In this document: one piece after another, positions 16,211 to 25,215 of the stretch
Layout: each line of letters begins with the position of its first letter
Numbering within the stretch: the stretch's first letter is position 1
DNA from: an uncultured Bacteroides sp.
Lineage (GTDB): Bacteria > Bacteroidota > Bacteroidia > Bacteroidales > Bacteroidaceae
Assembly (NCBI GenBank): GCA_902472795.1
Contig: CABROZ010000006.1
Span: forward strand, 1 to 40,743
Direction: 5' to 3'
DNA: 40,743 bases
Notes under the pieces: model-generated
The model's database searches: none
What the model was told of the DNA's origin: nothing
What the model saw: only the letters and a program-made list of their open reading frames with translations
Made by a program: the position numbers and the translations under genes

Positions 16211-17623
16211 ATGAAAAAGAACCACTTACTTGCAGGCCTCTTTGCCGCCTCGCTGGCAGGCATGGCCCTTACCTCCTGCTCGGAAGACGACCAAAACGGA
16301 AGCAACAACAACTCCAACGTCTCGACAGGCAACTACGTGATAGCAGCCACCGTGACCAGCAGCAGCACCGATACCTACGTACTGCTGACAGCCCCCTCGC
16401 TCGACGAAGGCGAAGTGACCACTCAAGGCAACGGCCTGGTGAACGAAGGCGCCACCTACTGGGTGTTCTACGCCAACCGCTACCTGTACGCACTCAATTA
16501 CAATCAGGGCGAAGCAGGCACTACGCAATCGTTCGTCCTGAACAACGCCGGCGCACTGGAGAAGCGCACGCAGGAATACTACGTCAACCGCTTCACCACC
16601 TACGGCTACTACGACCGCTACATCATGACCACCTCGACAGGCGACGGCCCCTCGGAACTGAAGGACGAGAACGGCTACGTGCCCCAGTCATTCCTGGCTT
16701 CGTATCTGGACGTGGAGAACCAGACCTACACCAGCAACACGGTCAATGCATCGACGCCCTTCCTTTCCGAAAACTTCCTGGGCAACGGTGAATACGTCAC
16801 CCTGGCCGGACTGGCACAGGTAGGCACCCGACTCTATGCCGCCGCCGTGCCCATGGGCCTCAGCCAATACGGCTGCATGCAGAAGAACGACGACGGCAGC
16901 TACAAGTGGGTACTGCCCGGCAACGAGGACCTCATCAAGACCGAATCGGGCGGCAGTGGCAGCGGTGCCTACGACAAGGACGAACTGCAATGGACCCAAT
17001 ACCCCAACGAATGCTGGATGGCCATCTTCACCGACCAGACCCTGACCGACTGGAAACTCATCAAGACTGACAAGATAAGCTACGCCTGCGGACGTAACCG
17101 CTCACAATACTATCAGATGAACTGGCTGGCCGACGACGGCTACATGTACGTCTTCTCGCCTTCGTATGCCAAGACGATGAAGGACGTCCGTCAGCAAACC
17201 ACCTTGCCCGCCGGCGTGGTTCGCATCGACACCAAGGCCGAAGACTTCGACCCCGACTACTATTATAACCTCGAAGCGAAAGCCGACGGCGCATCCTTCC
17301 TGCGCAGCTGGTACATCGGCGGCGACTACTTCCTGCTGCTGATGTACGACAAAGAAATTACCGCTTCGGACAAGGTGGCCAACCGCTTAGCCGTATTCAA
17401 CGTCAGCAACGGCGCCCTGTCCTATGTCAGCGGACTGCCCGACGACGTCAGCGGCTTCGGTAACACGCCCTACATGGAGAACGGCTCGGCTTACATCGCC
17501 GTAACCACCACTTCGGGCTATCCCGCCATCTATCGCATCGAGCCTTCGACAGCCACCGCCAGCAAGGGATTGGTCGTAAAAGCCACTTCGCTGAACGGCG
17601 TAGGACGATTAGAGGCCCAATAA
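16211..17623 (+). CDS. xusB: DUF4374 siderophore-binding surface lipoprotein (XusB-like)
   Basis: A 470-residue lipoprotein. The signal peptide ends in the lipobox LTSC and is followed by SEDD, an acidic stretch like the Bacteroides lipoprotein export signal, so it is probably displayed on the cell surface. The rest is rich in aromatic and beta-strand sequence, consistent with the beta-propeller DUF4374 fold known for XusB, which binds ferric enterobactin. It is flanked by the receptor and by the PepSY protein, 34 bases downstream. The 224-base gap after xusA is long for an operon and holds a large stem-loop. Confidence 0.88.
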   Translation: MKKNHLLAGLFAASLAGMALTSCSEDDQNGSNNNSNVSTGNYVIAATVTSSSTDTYVLLTAPSLDEGEVTTQGNGLVNEGATYWVFYANRYLYALNYNQGEAGTTQSFVLNNAGALEKRTQEYYVNRFTTYGYYDRYIMTTSTGDGPSELKDENGYVPQSFLASYLDVENQTYTSNTVNASTPFLSENFLGNGEYVTLAGLAQVGTRLYAAAVPMGLSQYGCMQKNDDGSYKWVLPGNEDLIKTESGGSGSGAYDKDELQWTQYPNECWMAIFTDQTLTDWKLIKTDKISYACGRNRSQYYQMNWLADDGYMYVFSPSYAKTMKDVRQQTTLPAGVVRIDTKAEDFDPDYYYNLEAKADGASFLRSWYIGGDYFLLLMYDKEITASDKVANRLAVFNVSNGALSYVSGLPDDVSGFGNTPYMENGSAYIAVTTTSGYPAIYRIEPSTATASKGLVVKATSLNGVGRLEAQ

Positions 17624-17657
17624 TTCCCACACATCATCCCAACCCAACGAATAAGCA

Positions 17658-18812
17658 ATGAAAAAAGCATTCCGACACATACACCTGTGGCTGTCCGTCC
17701 CCTTCGGACTGATCATCACGCTTGTCTGCTTCTCCGGCGCCATGCTGGTGTTCGAGAAGGAAGTGACGCAATGGTTGCGTCCCGATGTATTCAACGTCGA
17801 TCCGCAAGGCCGCCAGCCACTACCGATGGACGAGGTAGTCCGTCGGGTATCGGCCACGCTGCCCGAGGACGTGCAGGTGACGGGCGTCACCGCCTTCCCC
17901 GACCCTACGAAAGCCTGGCAACTGCCCCTGTCCAGTCCGCCGAAAGCATCGGTCTATGCCAATCCCTATACGGGCGAGGTAACGGGCCGGGGCGACCGCC
18001 TGCCTTTCTTTGCCACCATGTTCCGTCTGCACCGCTGGCTGCTCGACAGCCGCCCGTCGGGCGACGGCGTGTTCTGGGGCAAGATGGTGGTAGGCACCAG
18101 CACGCTGCTCTTCGTACTGGTACTGGTGTCGGGCATCGTCATCTGGTGGCCTCGCACGCGTAAGGCGCTGCGCAACAGTCTGAAGATTGCGGTACGCAAA
18201 GGTTGGCGCCGCTTCTGGTACGGCCTGCATGTGGCAGGGGGCATGTATGCCCTGCTGTTGCTGCTCGTCATGGCCCTGACGGGACTGACGTGGTCGTTCG
18301 ACTGGTATCGCACGGGCTTCTATGCCCTGTTCGGCGTAGAGGCACAGGCAGGAGGCGGACACGGTTCGCACAACGCCAAGCCGCAAGAAGGCCGGCAGAA
18401 GCAACAGGGACGGAACGAGAAGGGAGACAAGCTCACCGACCGCACCGCCCACTGGCAGACAGTGTACGAGCAGCTGAAGCAGAAGAACCCCGACGCCCGC
18501 CAGATCAGCCTGTCCGACGGATCGGCCAGTGTCAGCGTCAACCGCTTCGGCAATACGCGAGGTGCCGACCGCTACCAGTTCGACACACGCACCGGCCAGC
18601 TGACCGGGCATACCCCCTACAGCGACCTGGACCGTTCGGGCAAAATACGCGGTTGGATTTACTCCCTGCACGTAGGCAGCTGGGGCGGACTGCTGACCCG
18701 CCTGCTCTGGTTCTCGGCAGCCCTGCTGGGTGCCACCCTGCCGCTGACGGGATATTATCTGTGGATCCGGCGGCTGATGAAAAAGCCACATTTAGCCAAA
18801 ATCGAAAGATAA
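17658..18812 (+). CDS. xusC: PepSY-TM inner-membrane protein, probable ferric-siderophore reductase (XusC-like)
   Basis: A 384-residue inner-membrane protein of the PepSY-associated TM (PiuB) family. Membrane segments are visible at about residues 12-35, 146-168, 196-216 and 346-370. Conserved His residues near them (HIHLW, RLHRWLL, YGLHVAGG, SLHVGSW) could bind heme or iron. The large loop around residues 220-340 has a His/Lys/Gln-rich stretch followed by a PepSY-like fold (PDARQISLSDGSASVSVNR). In XusABC the family member is thought to reduce or release iron at the inner membrane. It is the last gene of the operon. Confidence 0.86.
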   Translation: MKKAFRHIHLWLSVPFGLIITLVCFSGAMLVFEKEVTQWLRPDVFNVDPQGRQPLPMDEVVRRVSATLPEDVQVTGVTAFPDPTKAWQLPLSSPPKASVYANPYTGEVTGRGDRLPFFATMFRLHRWLLDSRPSGDGVFWGKMVVGTSTLLFVLVLVSGIVIWWPRTRKALRNSLKIAVRKGWRRFWYGLHVAGGMYALLLLLVMALTGLTWSFDWYRTGFYALFGVEAQAGGGHGSHNAKPQEGRQKQQGRNEKGDKLTDRTAHWQTVYEQLKQKNPDARQISLSDGSASVSVNRFGNTRGADRYQFDTRTGQLTGHTPYSDLDRSGKIRGWIYSLHVGSWGGLLTRLLWFSAALLGATLPLTGYYLWIRRLMKKPHLAKIER

Positions 18813-18849
18813 ATGAACAATTTGGGAAGCCATTCCTACAGGTTCTCCT

Positions 18850-18905
18850 TATTTTTGCAGCAGAAGGCAGTGGCAGGCTCCGAGCCTGTCGCACACCTTC
18901 TGCTG
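18850..18905 (+). promoter_or_regulatory. -7 box and overlapping palindrome upstream of the GH20 gene
   Basis: TATTTTTGC (18850-18858) is an exact -7 match, 77 bases before the GH20 start. Its last base begins an inverted repeat: CAGCAGAAGG (18858-18867) pairs with CCTTCTGCTG (18896-18905). Inside it is a second near-palindrome, CAGGCTCCGAGCCTG (18874-18888). This could be an operator or a leader-RNA hairpin. Confidence 0.6.
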
Positions 18906-18934
18906 AATTTAATCACCATCAAATACCTGTAAGA

Positions 18935-20899
18935 ATGAAACATCCCGTTTTACACCATTTCATCGGCACCTTGTGCCTGCTGTTGTTCATCGCCTTAGGG
19001 GCTGTCGCCCAAAACACCAAACCGTTCGTAATACCCGAACTGAAAGAATGGAAGGGCAAAGACGGCTTTTTCGTACCCGCCACGCAACCGCGCATCGTAT
19101 ATGGCGACCCCTCCCTGCAAACCATTGCCGAGACATTTGCCGACGACTATCAGGCCTTGTTCGGTGTGCGCCCGCAGGTGACGCAGGGCAAAGGCGGCAA
19201 AGGCGACTTCCTGCTGACCCTCAGAAACGACCGCAAGCTGGGCAAGGAAGGCTACACCATCGACGTATCCGACGGCGTGAAGGTATCGGCACCCCAAGCA
19301 GCCGGCGTCTATTGGGCCACCCGTACCCTGCTACAGATAGGCGAGCAGAGCGATGACCACCGTCTGCCCAAAGGCGTGATACGCGACTTCCCCGACTACG
19401 GCATGCGCGGCCTCATGATCGACTGCGGACGCAAATACATCCCGATGGACTACCTGCGCAAGCTGACGAAGGTGCTGGCATACTATAAAATGAATGTCCT
19501 CCACGTCCACCTGAGCGACAACGGCTTCAAACAGTTCTTCAATCACGACTGGAACCGGACGTATGCCGCCTTCCGCCTGGAATGCGAAACATTCCCCGGA
19601 CTGACCGCCCGCGACGGCTACTACACAAAGCGCGAATTTATCGACTTCCAGGACGAGGCCGCTGCCCGATTCGTCGAAATCATCCCCGAGATTGACGTGC
19701 CGGCTCACACCCTCGCCTTCAGCCACTACAAGCCCGAGCTTGGCAGCAAGCAATACGGAATGTACCACCTGGACCTCTCCAACCCCGAGACCTATACCTT
19801 CCTCGATGCCCTGTTCAAGGAATATCTGGAGGGCGAACAGCCGGTATTCCGCGGACCAAGAGTGCACATCGGAACCGACGAGTACTCCAACAAAGATAAG
19901 AAAGTGGTAGAGCAGTTCCGCGCCTTTACCGACCACTACATCCGATACGTCGAGAGTTTCGGCAAGAGGGCCTGCATCTGGGGCGCACTGACACATGCTC
20001 CCGGCGAGACACCCGTCAAGGTCGAGGGCGTGGACATGTTCACCTGGAACAACAACTTTGCCAACCCACTGGACATGGCCAAATTGGGATACAAACAAAT
20101 CAGTATCCCCGACTGGTCTGTTTACATCGTCCCGATGGCCACTTACTATCACGACTACCTCGACAACCGAAAACTGTATGAAGAATGGACGCCCGCCCAT
20201 GTGGGCAAAGTGGTGTTCGACGAGAAAGACCCCGCTATCCTCGGCGGTATGTTTGCCTTGTGGAACGACCTCGTAGGCAACGGAATCTCGGTAAAGGACA
20301 TTCACCACCGCATCTACCCCAGTTTGCAGACACTGTCCGTAAAGACCTGGAACGCCCGTCCGTCGGTTGCCTTCGACGACTTCGACAGCAGCCGCACAAA
20401 GCTGAGCGAGGCACCCGGTGTCAACCTGCTGGGCAGAATCGGCAAGGAACCGGGAATGGTGTACGAAGTTGCCGAGCTGCAACCCGGCACCCGGCTGCCC
20501 TTCCCCGAAATAGGCTATAACTATGCGGTGACATTCGACCTCGAAGCACGTCCCGAGACACCGGGTACCGAGTTGTTCCGCTCGCCCGATGCCGTCTTCT
20601 ACCTGTCCGATCCCGTCAGCGGATTATTCGGCTTTGCCCGCGACGGCTATCTCAATACATTCGGCTTCCGGCCCTATCCGGGCGAGAAGGTGCAGGTGCG
20701 CATCGAAGGTGATCCATTGTCAACATCGCTCTACATCAACGGGAAGCTGTTCGAGAAACTCGACGTACAAATGCGCTTCTACAACAGTGGGAAAGACTCG
20801 ATGAAGTACATCCGGACACTGGTATTCCCCCTCGACAAGGCAGGCAACTTCAAAAGCCGGATCACCCACCTGAAAATATACAACCACCTGTTGCAATAG
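18935..20899 (+). CDS. Glycoside hydrolase family 20 (beta-N-acetylhexosaminidase-like)
   Basis: A 654-residue secreted enzyme with signal peptide (LLLFIALGAVAQ). Residues about 30-150 form the GH20b alpha/beta domain. The catalytic TIM barrel follows, with GLMIDCGRKYIPMDYLRKL, EIDVPAHT and the Asp315-Glu316 pair in HIGTDE that acts by substrate-assisted catalysis in this family. The usual HxGGDE is HIGTDE here. After about residue 510 a LamG or concanavalin-like sandwich (FGFARDGYLNTFGFRPYPGEKVQVRIEGD, in parts) may bind sugar. It likely removes GlcNAc or GalNAc from host or dietary glycans. The upstream in-frame extension to 18203 overlaps xusC and is rejected. Confidence 0.87.
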   Translation: MKHPVLHHFIGTLCLLLFIALGAVAQNTKPFVIPELKEWKGKDGFFVPATQPRIVYGDPSLQTIAETFADDYQALFGVRPQVTQGKGGKGDFLLTLRNDRKLGKEGYTIDVSDGVKVSAPQAAGVYWATRTLLQIGEQSDDHRLPKGVIRDFPDYGMRGLMIDCGRKYIPMDYLRKLTKVLAYYKMNVLHVHLSDNGFKQFFNHDWNRTYAAFRLECETFPGLTARDGYYTKREFIDFQDEAAARFVEIIPEIDVPAHTLAFSHYKPELGSKQYGMYHLDLSNPETYTFLDALFKEYLEGEQPVFRGPRVHIGTDEYSNKDKKVVEQFRAFTDHYIRYVESFGKRACIWGALTHAPGETPVKVEGVDMFTWNNNFANPLDMAKLGYKQISIPDWSVYIVPMATYYHDYLDNRKLYEEWTPAHVGKVVFDEKDPAILGGMFALWNDLVGNGISVKDIHHRIYPSLQTLSVKTWNARPSVAFDDFDSSRTKLSEAPGVNLLGRIGKEPGMVYEVAELQPGTRLPFPEIGYNYAVTFDLEARPETPGTELFRSPDAVFYLSDPVSGLFGFARDGYLNTFGFRPYPGEKVQVRIEGDPLSTSLYINGKLFEKLDVQMRFYNSGKDSMKYIRTLVFPLDKAGNFKSRITHLKIYNHLLQ

Positions 20900-20927
20900 G
20901 CCGTCCGTCCTACAGGATGCACACAGA

Positions 20928-20977
20928 AAAAGGCTTCGGTTACCGCCTCCCCGCAGGGAGGGTAGCCGAAGCCTTTT
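20928..20977. terminator. Bidirectional terminator between GH20 and sulfatase genes
   Basis: AAAAGGCTTCGGTTACC (20928-20944) pairs with GGTAGCCGAAGCCTTTT (20961-20977) at 16 of 17 positions, with a 16-base loop. The A and T tracts at the ends let it work for both convergent genes. Confidence 0.88.
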
Positions 20978-21000
20978 CACTTCGCCGCCATCCACAAAGC

Positions 21001-22548
21001 TCAATAAGGAATCATATCCTTCAGAATGCCTTCCCGATACCAGGGGTCGTCTATCTCCTTCAACACCTTGCCCATCTCGGCACACAGCTGCCGTACGATG
21101 TCCGCATGGTCTTTCAAAGGCAGATTATTCAGCTGATAGGGATCGTTTTCGTCATCGAACAGCAGGGCATCTTTCAGCTCCCGAGTCTGGCGGTCGATGT
21201 AGAGCGCCAACGTATATCCGGCTGTCTTGAACCCTCGTGCCGAGGGGAAATACGACCAGACTTTACCGTCGGCGTCTTTTTCGCCATCTACGTTCTGAAT
21301 GTACAGGGCACCGGTAGGACGAACGACATCGGCCTGCGCGTCGAGAAACAACGGTGCATAGTCATGCCCCTGTACCGATGCCGGGATGGAGTCTGTCAAG
21401 CCGGCCAGCCCCAGCAACGTAGGCATGATGTCGGGCGAACTCAACATCAGGTCATCCACTCTCGGAGCAATCTTCCCGGGGTAGCGCACTAAGAAGGGCA
21501 CATTCATCGACTCGGCATACGGCGAATTCTTCGGGTCGTCGGTACGCTGGCTGCACATGGTCTCGCCGTGGTCGGACGAAAACACCACAATCGTATTCTT
21601 GTCCAACCCCAACTGCTTCAGGGCGTCGAGTATCTGTCCGAAGGCACGGTCCACTCCGGTCACCGATGCAAAATAATAACGCACCGACTCGGCCTTCTTC
21701 ATCGTCGGATCGGCATTGGGACGGATCAGCAGGCTGTCCAACGGCTGATCTTTGTACAGGTTGAAGTCTTCTTCCATGCAGTCGTCCAACGAACGGTACG
21801 GGCTGTGGGGCGGATTCATGCCTACCATGATGAAGAAAGGCTTCTTCGGGTCGCGCACGTTGCCCTCGTTCTTCAGATACGACACCACCCTGCCTGCCTC
21901 GTGCAGGGGCGACCACTCTTTGGGGTCGTGGCGGCGACCGTCGGTATCCCAGTAATGAGGATTCTTGTGCTCGTCGAACGTGCCGTACGAATACCAGTAG
22001 TTGAAGCCATGCCGACGCTCGGGAGGCGTATAGGCATCCCATACGGGCACCTGGTCTTCTACATAATGGCCGGGATTGTTGGGGTCATTGGGCGTAGGGT
22101 AGTCCACGTGCAGCTTACCGAAATAGGCACAGTCGTATCCGGCCTTGCTGAAAACGTCGCTGACGCACTCGGCGTCCTGACGCAACGAACTGATGGGGCG
22201 GTTGGAATGGCAGTTCAGTGGCACACCGCTCTTATTTGGGTACATACCCGTCAGCAGAATGCCCCGGTGGGGACTGCTCAACGGACAGTTGCTCTGCGCC
22301 GAAGTCAGCACCAGCGACTCGCGGGCAAAGTCGTTCAGACGAGGAGTATGAACGGGGTCGTTGCGGAAATTGACATGCTCGCGAAATCCGTCTTGTCCCC
22401 AGAACTCCAACGCATGATTACGGAACTGGTCGGGGAAGACATAGATGACGTTAGGCTGTTGCACCGCCGGCTCCTGCTGCGCAGACTTGCATCCGGCCAG
22501 AGCCAGCAGTCCCATGCCTCCCCATAACAGATGAAAAGGATGCTTCAT
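21001..22548 (-). CDS. Serine-type S1 sulfatase lipoprotein
   Basis: A 515-residue sulfatase with lipobox LAGC (Cys20). The active-site signature is SSPHRGILLTG with Ser91 as the residue to be turned into formylglycine (S-x-P-x-R). It is therefore a Ser-type enzyme that needs the radical-SAM maturase anSME. Further metal and substrate residues are seen in VFPDQ and VVFSSDHGETM. Such enzymes remove sulfate from host glycans such as glycosaminoglycans and mucins. It is followed by, and probably transcribed after, the GH88 gene (30-base gap), which points to sulfated uronic-acid oligosaccharides. The exact sulfate position cannot be read from sequence. Confidence 0.9.
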   Translation of the reverse strand: MKHPFHLLWGGMGLLALAGCKSAQQEPAVQQPNVIYVFPDQFRNHALEFWGQDGFREHVNFRNDPVHTPRLNDFARESLVLTSAQSNCPLSSPHRGILLTGMYPNKSGVPLNCHSNRPISSLRQDAECVSDVFSKAGYDCAYFGKLHVDYPTPNDPNNPGHYVEDQVPVWDAYTPPERRHGFNYWYSYGTFDEHKNPHYWDTDGRRHDPKEWSPLHEAGRVVSYLKNEGNVRDPKKPFFIMVGMNPPHSPYRSLDDCMEEDFNLYKDQPLDSLLIRPNADPTMKKAESVRYYFASVTGVDRAFGQILDALKQLGLDKNTIVVFSSDHGETMCSQRTDDPKNSPYAESMNVPFLVRYPGKIAPRVDDLMLSSPDIMPTLLGLAGLTDSIPASVQGHDYAPLFLDAQADVVRPTGALYIQNVDGEKDADGKVWSYFPSARGFKTAGYTLALYIDRQTRELKDALLFDDENDPYQLNNLPLKDHADIVRQLCAEMGKVLKEIDDPWYREGILKDMIPY

Positions 22549-22578
22549 AAATCGAATCAGATATGAATGTAGCTGTTC

Positions 22579-23781
22579 TTACTTCTTTTCGAGGTCTCTC
22601 TTGCGAATCAGGCCTTCCAGGAAATAGTAATCGGCATAATTCAGAGGCACGTCGATCTCGGCACCATGGGGAATGCTGCCTACCGAATGCATCAGTATGA
22701 AGTTGCCGTTAGTGCCGACAGCAGCCCGATAGGCAGGCGAGCCAAGACTTTCCATGATCTTATCGGCAGTCTCCTTATAGCCCTTACCGGGAATATACGT
22801 ACTCAATTCGTACAGTGCCGAAGCCGTACATGCAGCGGCCGAAGCGTCGCGGGGCTCATTGGGGATGTTGGGGGCATCAAAATCCCAGTAAGGAACCAGG
22901 TCCTCGGGCAGGTTCTTGTTGTTGAAGATGAAGTTGTACACCTTTTCTGCCTGATCCAGATAGTTCTGGTCGTGCGTATAGCGATAGCACATGGTGTAGC
23001 CATACAAAGCCCAGGCCTGTCCGCGTGCCCATGCCGACTCATCGGCATATCCCTGAGCCGTCTGTTTCTTACGCACTTCGCCTGTCACAGGGTCGTAATC
23101 TACGACATGATAGCAACTGTTGTCGGCGCGGAAATGGTTTTTCATCGTCGTGTCGGCATGCTTCACGGCAATATGATAGAATGTAGAATCACCTGAAAGT
23201 CGTGAAGCCTCGAACAGAAGTTCCAGATTCATCATATTGTCGATGATGACAGGGCATTTCCACCCCCGTTGTGCCTGCCAGCCTTTGTCGGCGTCCCACG
23301 ACTGTATCACTCCCGCACCCGGACGGAAACGGGTAGATAAAGACTTCGCCGCCTGTATGATGACTGGCTTGTATGCCTCTTTGCCAATCCGGCGATAACC
23401 GTTCAGATAACTGGAACCAATCATGAAGCCTACGTCGTGGTGCCACGTCAGGTATTGCACCGAGTCGAGTGCCTCGGTATATTTTTCAGCCAGGGGAATC
23501 CATTTCTTGTCACCGGTCAGTTCGTACGTAAACCAGATGCTGCCGGGGAAGAATCCGGAGCACCAGTCGTCGATAGGTATGTAACAAATACTACCGTCTT
23601 TATTAATGGTTCGTGGATTCAGTATTTTACCCGATTTCTCGATGATGTCAGTCTGCAATGTGTGTTGTGCCACCGCATTCTCAATATTGTCCTGAATAAA
23701 ATCAACCTCTGTTTTCTTTTGTCCTGCACAGCCGGCAAAAACAAGGAAGGAAAGTCCCAATGTCACGAAAGCTGTTTTCAT
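22579..23781 (-). CDS. GH88 unsaturated glucuronyl hydrolase
   Basis: A 400-residue lipoprotein (lipobox FAGC) of family GH88, which hydrates and cleaves the 4,5-unsaturated uronic acid left by polysaccharide lyases on chondroitin, hyaluronan or heparin oligosaccharides. The alpha6/alpha6 barrel motifs are visible: DDWCSGFFPGSIW, HHDVGFMIGSS, the catalytic Asp in IIDNMMNLELL, and ADESAWARGQAWALYGY. It is the first gene of a two-gene operon with the sulfatase, a pairing known in Bacteroides glycosaminoglycan degradation. No lyase or SusCD transporter is encoded in this window. Confidence 0.92.
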   Translation of the reverse strand: MKTAFVTLGLSFLVFAGCAGQKKTEVDFIQDNIENAVAQHTLQTDIIEKSGKILNPRTINKDGSICYIPIDDWCSGFFPGSIWFTYELTGDKKWIPLAEKYTEALDSVQYLTWHHDVGFMIGSSYLNGYRRIGKEAYKPVIIQAAKSLSTRFRPGAGVIQSWDADKGWQAQRGWKCPVIIDNMMNLELLFEASRLSGDSTFYHIAVKHADTTMKNHFRADNSCYHVVDYDPVTGEVRKKQTAQGYADESAWARGQAWALYGYTMCYRYTHDQNYLDQAEKVYNFIFNNKNLPEDLVPYWDFDAPNIPNEPRDASAAACTASALYELSTYIPGKGYKETADKIMESLGSPAYRAAVGTNGNFILMHSVGSIPHGAEIDVPLNYADYYFLEGLIRKRDLEKK

Positions 23782-23823
23782 AGATAATGGATTTATTAAT
23801 TAGAAAATAAATTTGTTTCGTTG

Positions 23824-23832
23824 ACAAAAGTA
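23824..23832 (-). promoter_or_regulatory. -7 box for the GH88-sulfatase operon
   Basis: On the minus strand this reads TACTTTTGT, matching TAnnTTTG, 42 bases before the GH88 start. The region is AT-rich, but no properly spaced -33 TTTG was found. Confidence 0.5.
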
Positions 23833-23887
23833 ATGGAACAGCATCAAATAGACCCTCTCAAATCATACAATTAAAGGGCAAAATTGT

Positions 23888-23896
23888 TATTTTTGC
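23888..23896 (+). promoter_or_regulatory. -7 box for the thioesterase gene
   Basis: TATTTTTGC is an exact match to the consensus, 43 bases before the ATG at 23940. The surrounding TTATTTTTGCGTCT is identical to the box upstream of the GH3 gene. Confidence 0.55.
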
Positions 23897-23939
23897 GTCT
23901 AAAACATCTATTTTTATCCATCTAATCCACGAAAGAAAT

Positions 23940-24344
23940 ATGACTGCACAAGAATTCTTCAAAAACGACCTCTTTGCCGAAGGAACCGGAGTAGAACTGC
24001 TCGAAGTAAAAGAGGGGTATAGCAAGGCCCGCCTGACCATCACCGAAAAACATCTGAACGCCGGACACCGCACACAGGGAGGCGCCATCTTTACGCTGGC
24101 CGACCTTGCCTTGGCGGCCGCAGCCAATTCGCATGGCACACTGGCTTTCTCGCTGTCGTCCACCATCACCTTCCTGCGTAGCAGCGGCCCCGGTGATACC
24201 CTCTATGCCGAAGCGCGTGAACGCTATACCGGACGCACGACCGGCTACTACCAGATAGACATAACCAATCAACGTGGCGACCTGATAGCAACCTTCGAAT
24301 CGAGCGTGTTCCGGAAGGGAGATGCCTTACCGTTTACTCTGTGA
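23940..24344 (+). CDS. PaaI-family hotdog thioesterase
   Basis: A 134-residue single-domain hotdog protein. The motif HLNAGHRTQGGAIFTLADLALAAAAN corresponds to the PaaI/YbdB helix with the catalytic Asp in the LADLA turn (quoted in parts: HLNAGHRTQGG, LADLALA). The family hydrolyses aryl- or acyl-CoA thioesters in the cytoplasm; the substrate is unknown. The usual HGG is QGG here, a common variant. Its last 11 bases overlap the end of the convergent DUF3108 gene, so the two share no room for a terminator. Confidence 0.88.
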   Translation: MTAQEFFKNDLFAEGTGVELLEVKEGYSKARLTITEKHLNAGHRTQGGAIFTLADLALAAAANSHGTLAFSLSSTITFLRSSGPGDTLYAEARERYTGRTTGYYQIDITNQRGDLIATFESSVFRKGDALPFTL

Positions 24345-25215
24345 CCACCGAAGTCATCGGATAGCGGTTGCCCCTTACGCTCTTGAAAAAGGCTTTGGCT
24401 GAACCGAAATTCAGGTACATATCCAGCCGGATGGGCAAATGGTTGGCATCATCGGAAATAAAGAAAGTGATGACCTCCTGTTCTTTTCCCTTTTTATATT
24501 CTACAAAAGAGAACACTAAGCAACGGTAGGTTGTGTCGTTATTGGCTGTCACGTTCTCTTTTCCACGGTAAATCAAAGTCTGTTCTTCGACACGACGTCC
24601 GGTTGCCATCGGAAACAGGATCTTATCACCAACCTTATAGTCGCGCGGATCGTAAGAACGGGCTTGTGCCAAAATACTCAGCATGTCGAAGATGCAGCGT
24701 GAATCGTTATACTCCATTTCATATTTCGTTCCGTCACGATAGGTTCGGCGTTGCTTTACAAAGGATACACCATCCTTGTAAGAGAACCAGGCCTCATCCA
24801 CCGTATAGCGCTTCCCCTCTTCGGCTGCCTTGCGAAAATAAAGGGGCTCCATCCGGTCGGTGATGTAGCAAGTCAGCGTGTCACGCATCTTAAAGAAAAA
24901 GTCAGTCTGCTTGCTACCTGTCGAGAGTAGGTTCATCCGGAAAGCCGGCGCATGGTTGTAAGTGGTGGCATTGGTAGTCAGACTGGCCAGGCCAACCTTC
25001 TTCCAAATGAATTTCCAGTTAAAATACAAATCATATACGACTTGTTCACCCGATTTGAAAGCTTTGTTCTCGGCAGGACATTGTGCATGAAGAGGCATTG
25101 CAGCCATCATGCCAATCAAGCCGGCTACCAACAAAGCCCACAATCGTTTCCCGTCAATAACTATACCCGCTACTGCTGTTGCGGTTGCGGTTATTTTTCT
25201 TTTTAGTGTCTTCAT
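24334..25215 (-). CDS. DUF3108 domain protein, exported
   Basis: A 293-residue protein with an N-terminal basic stretch and a hydrophobic segment (LWALLVAGLIGMMAAMPLHAQ), consistent with a signal peptide. The mature part fits the DUF3108 beta-barrel-like family (AFKSGEQVVYDLYFNW near the start, DMLSILAQARS in the middle, DDANHLPIRLDMYLNFGSAKA near the end). The function is unknown, possibly envelope biogenesis. Its start lies 62 bases inside the 3' end of the upstream Ig-like lipoprotein gene, in another frame, which suggests translational coupling. A later start would cut into the signal peptide. Confidence 0.8.
   Translation of the reverse strand: MKTLKRKITATATAVAGIVIDGKRLWALLVAGLIGMMAAMPLHAQCPAENKAFKSGEQVVYDLYFNWKFIWKKVGLASLTTNATTYNHAPAFRMNLLSTGSKQTDFFFKMRDTLTCYITDRMEPLYFRKAAEEGKRYTVDEAWFSYKDGVSFVKQRRTYRDGTKYEMEYNDSRCIFDMLSILAQARSYDPRDYKVGDKILFPMATGRRVEEQTLIYRGKENVTANNDTTYRCLVFSFVEYKKGKEQEVITFFISDDANHLPIRLDMYLNFGSAKAFFKSVRGNRYPMTSVVTE

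Noticed and set aside
18203..18934. Upstream extension of the GH20 ORF
   Set aside because: It overlaps xusC in another frame. The signal peptide begins at 18935 and a -7 box lies between.
19331..20482. 383-codon antisense ORF in the GH20 gene
   Set aside because: It is opposite a confirmed enzyme gene, has no recognisable domain, and its Val/Gly/His-rich composition is typical of a shadow frame.
18935..23781. A full polysaccharide utilization locus
   Set aside because: No SusC/SusD pair, lyase or hybrid regulator is present. The nearby TonB receptor belongs to the XusABC-type iron locus.
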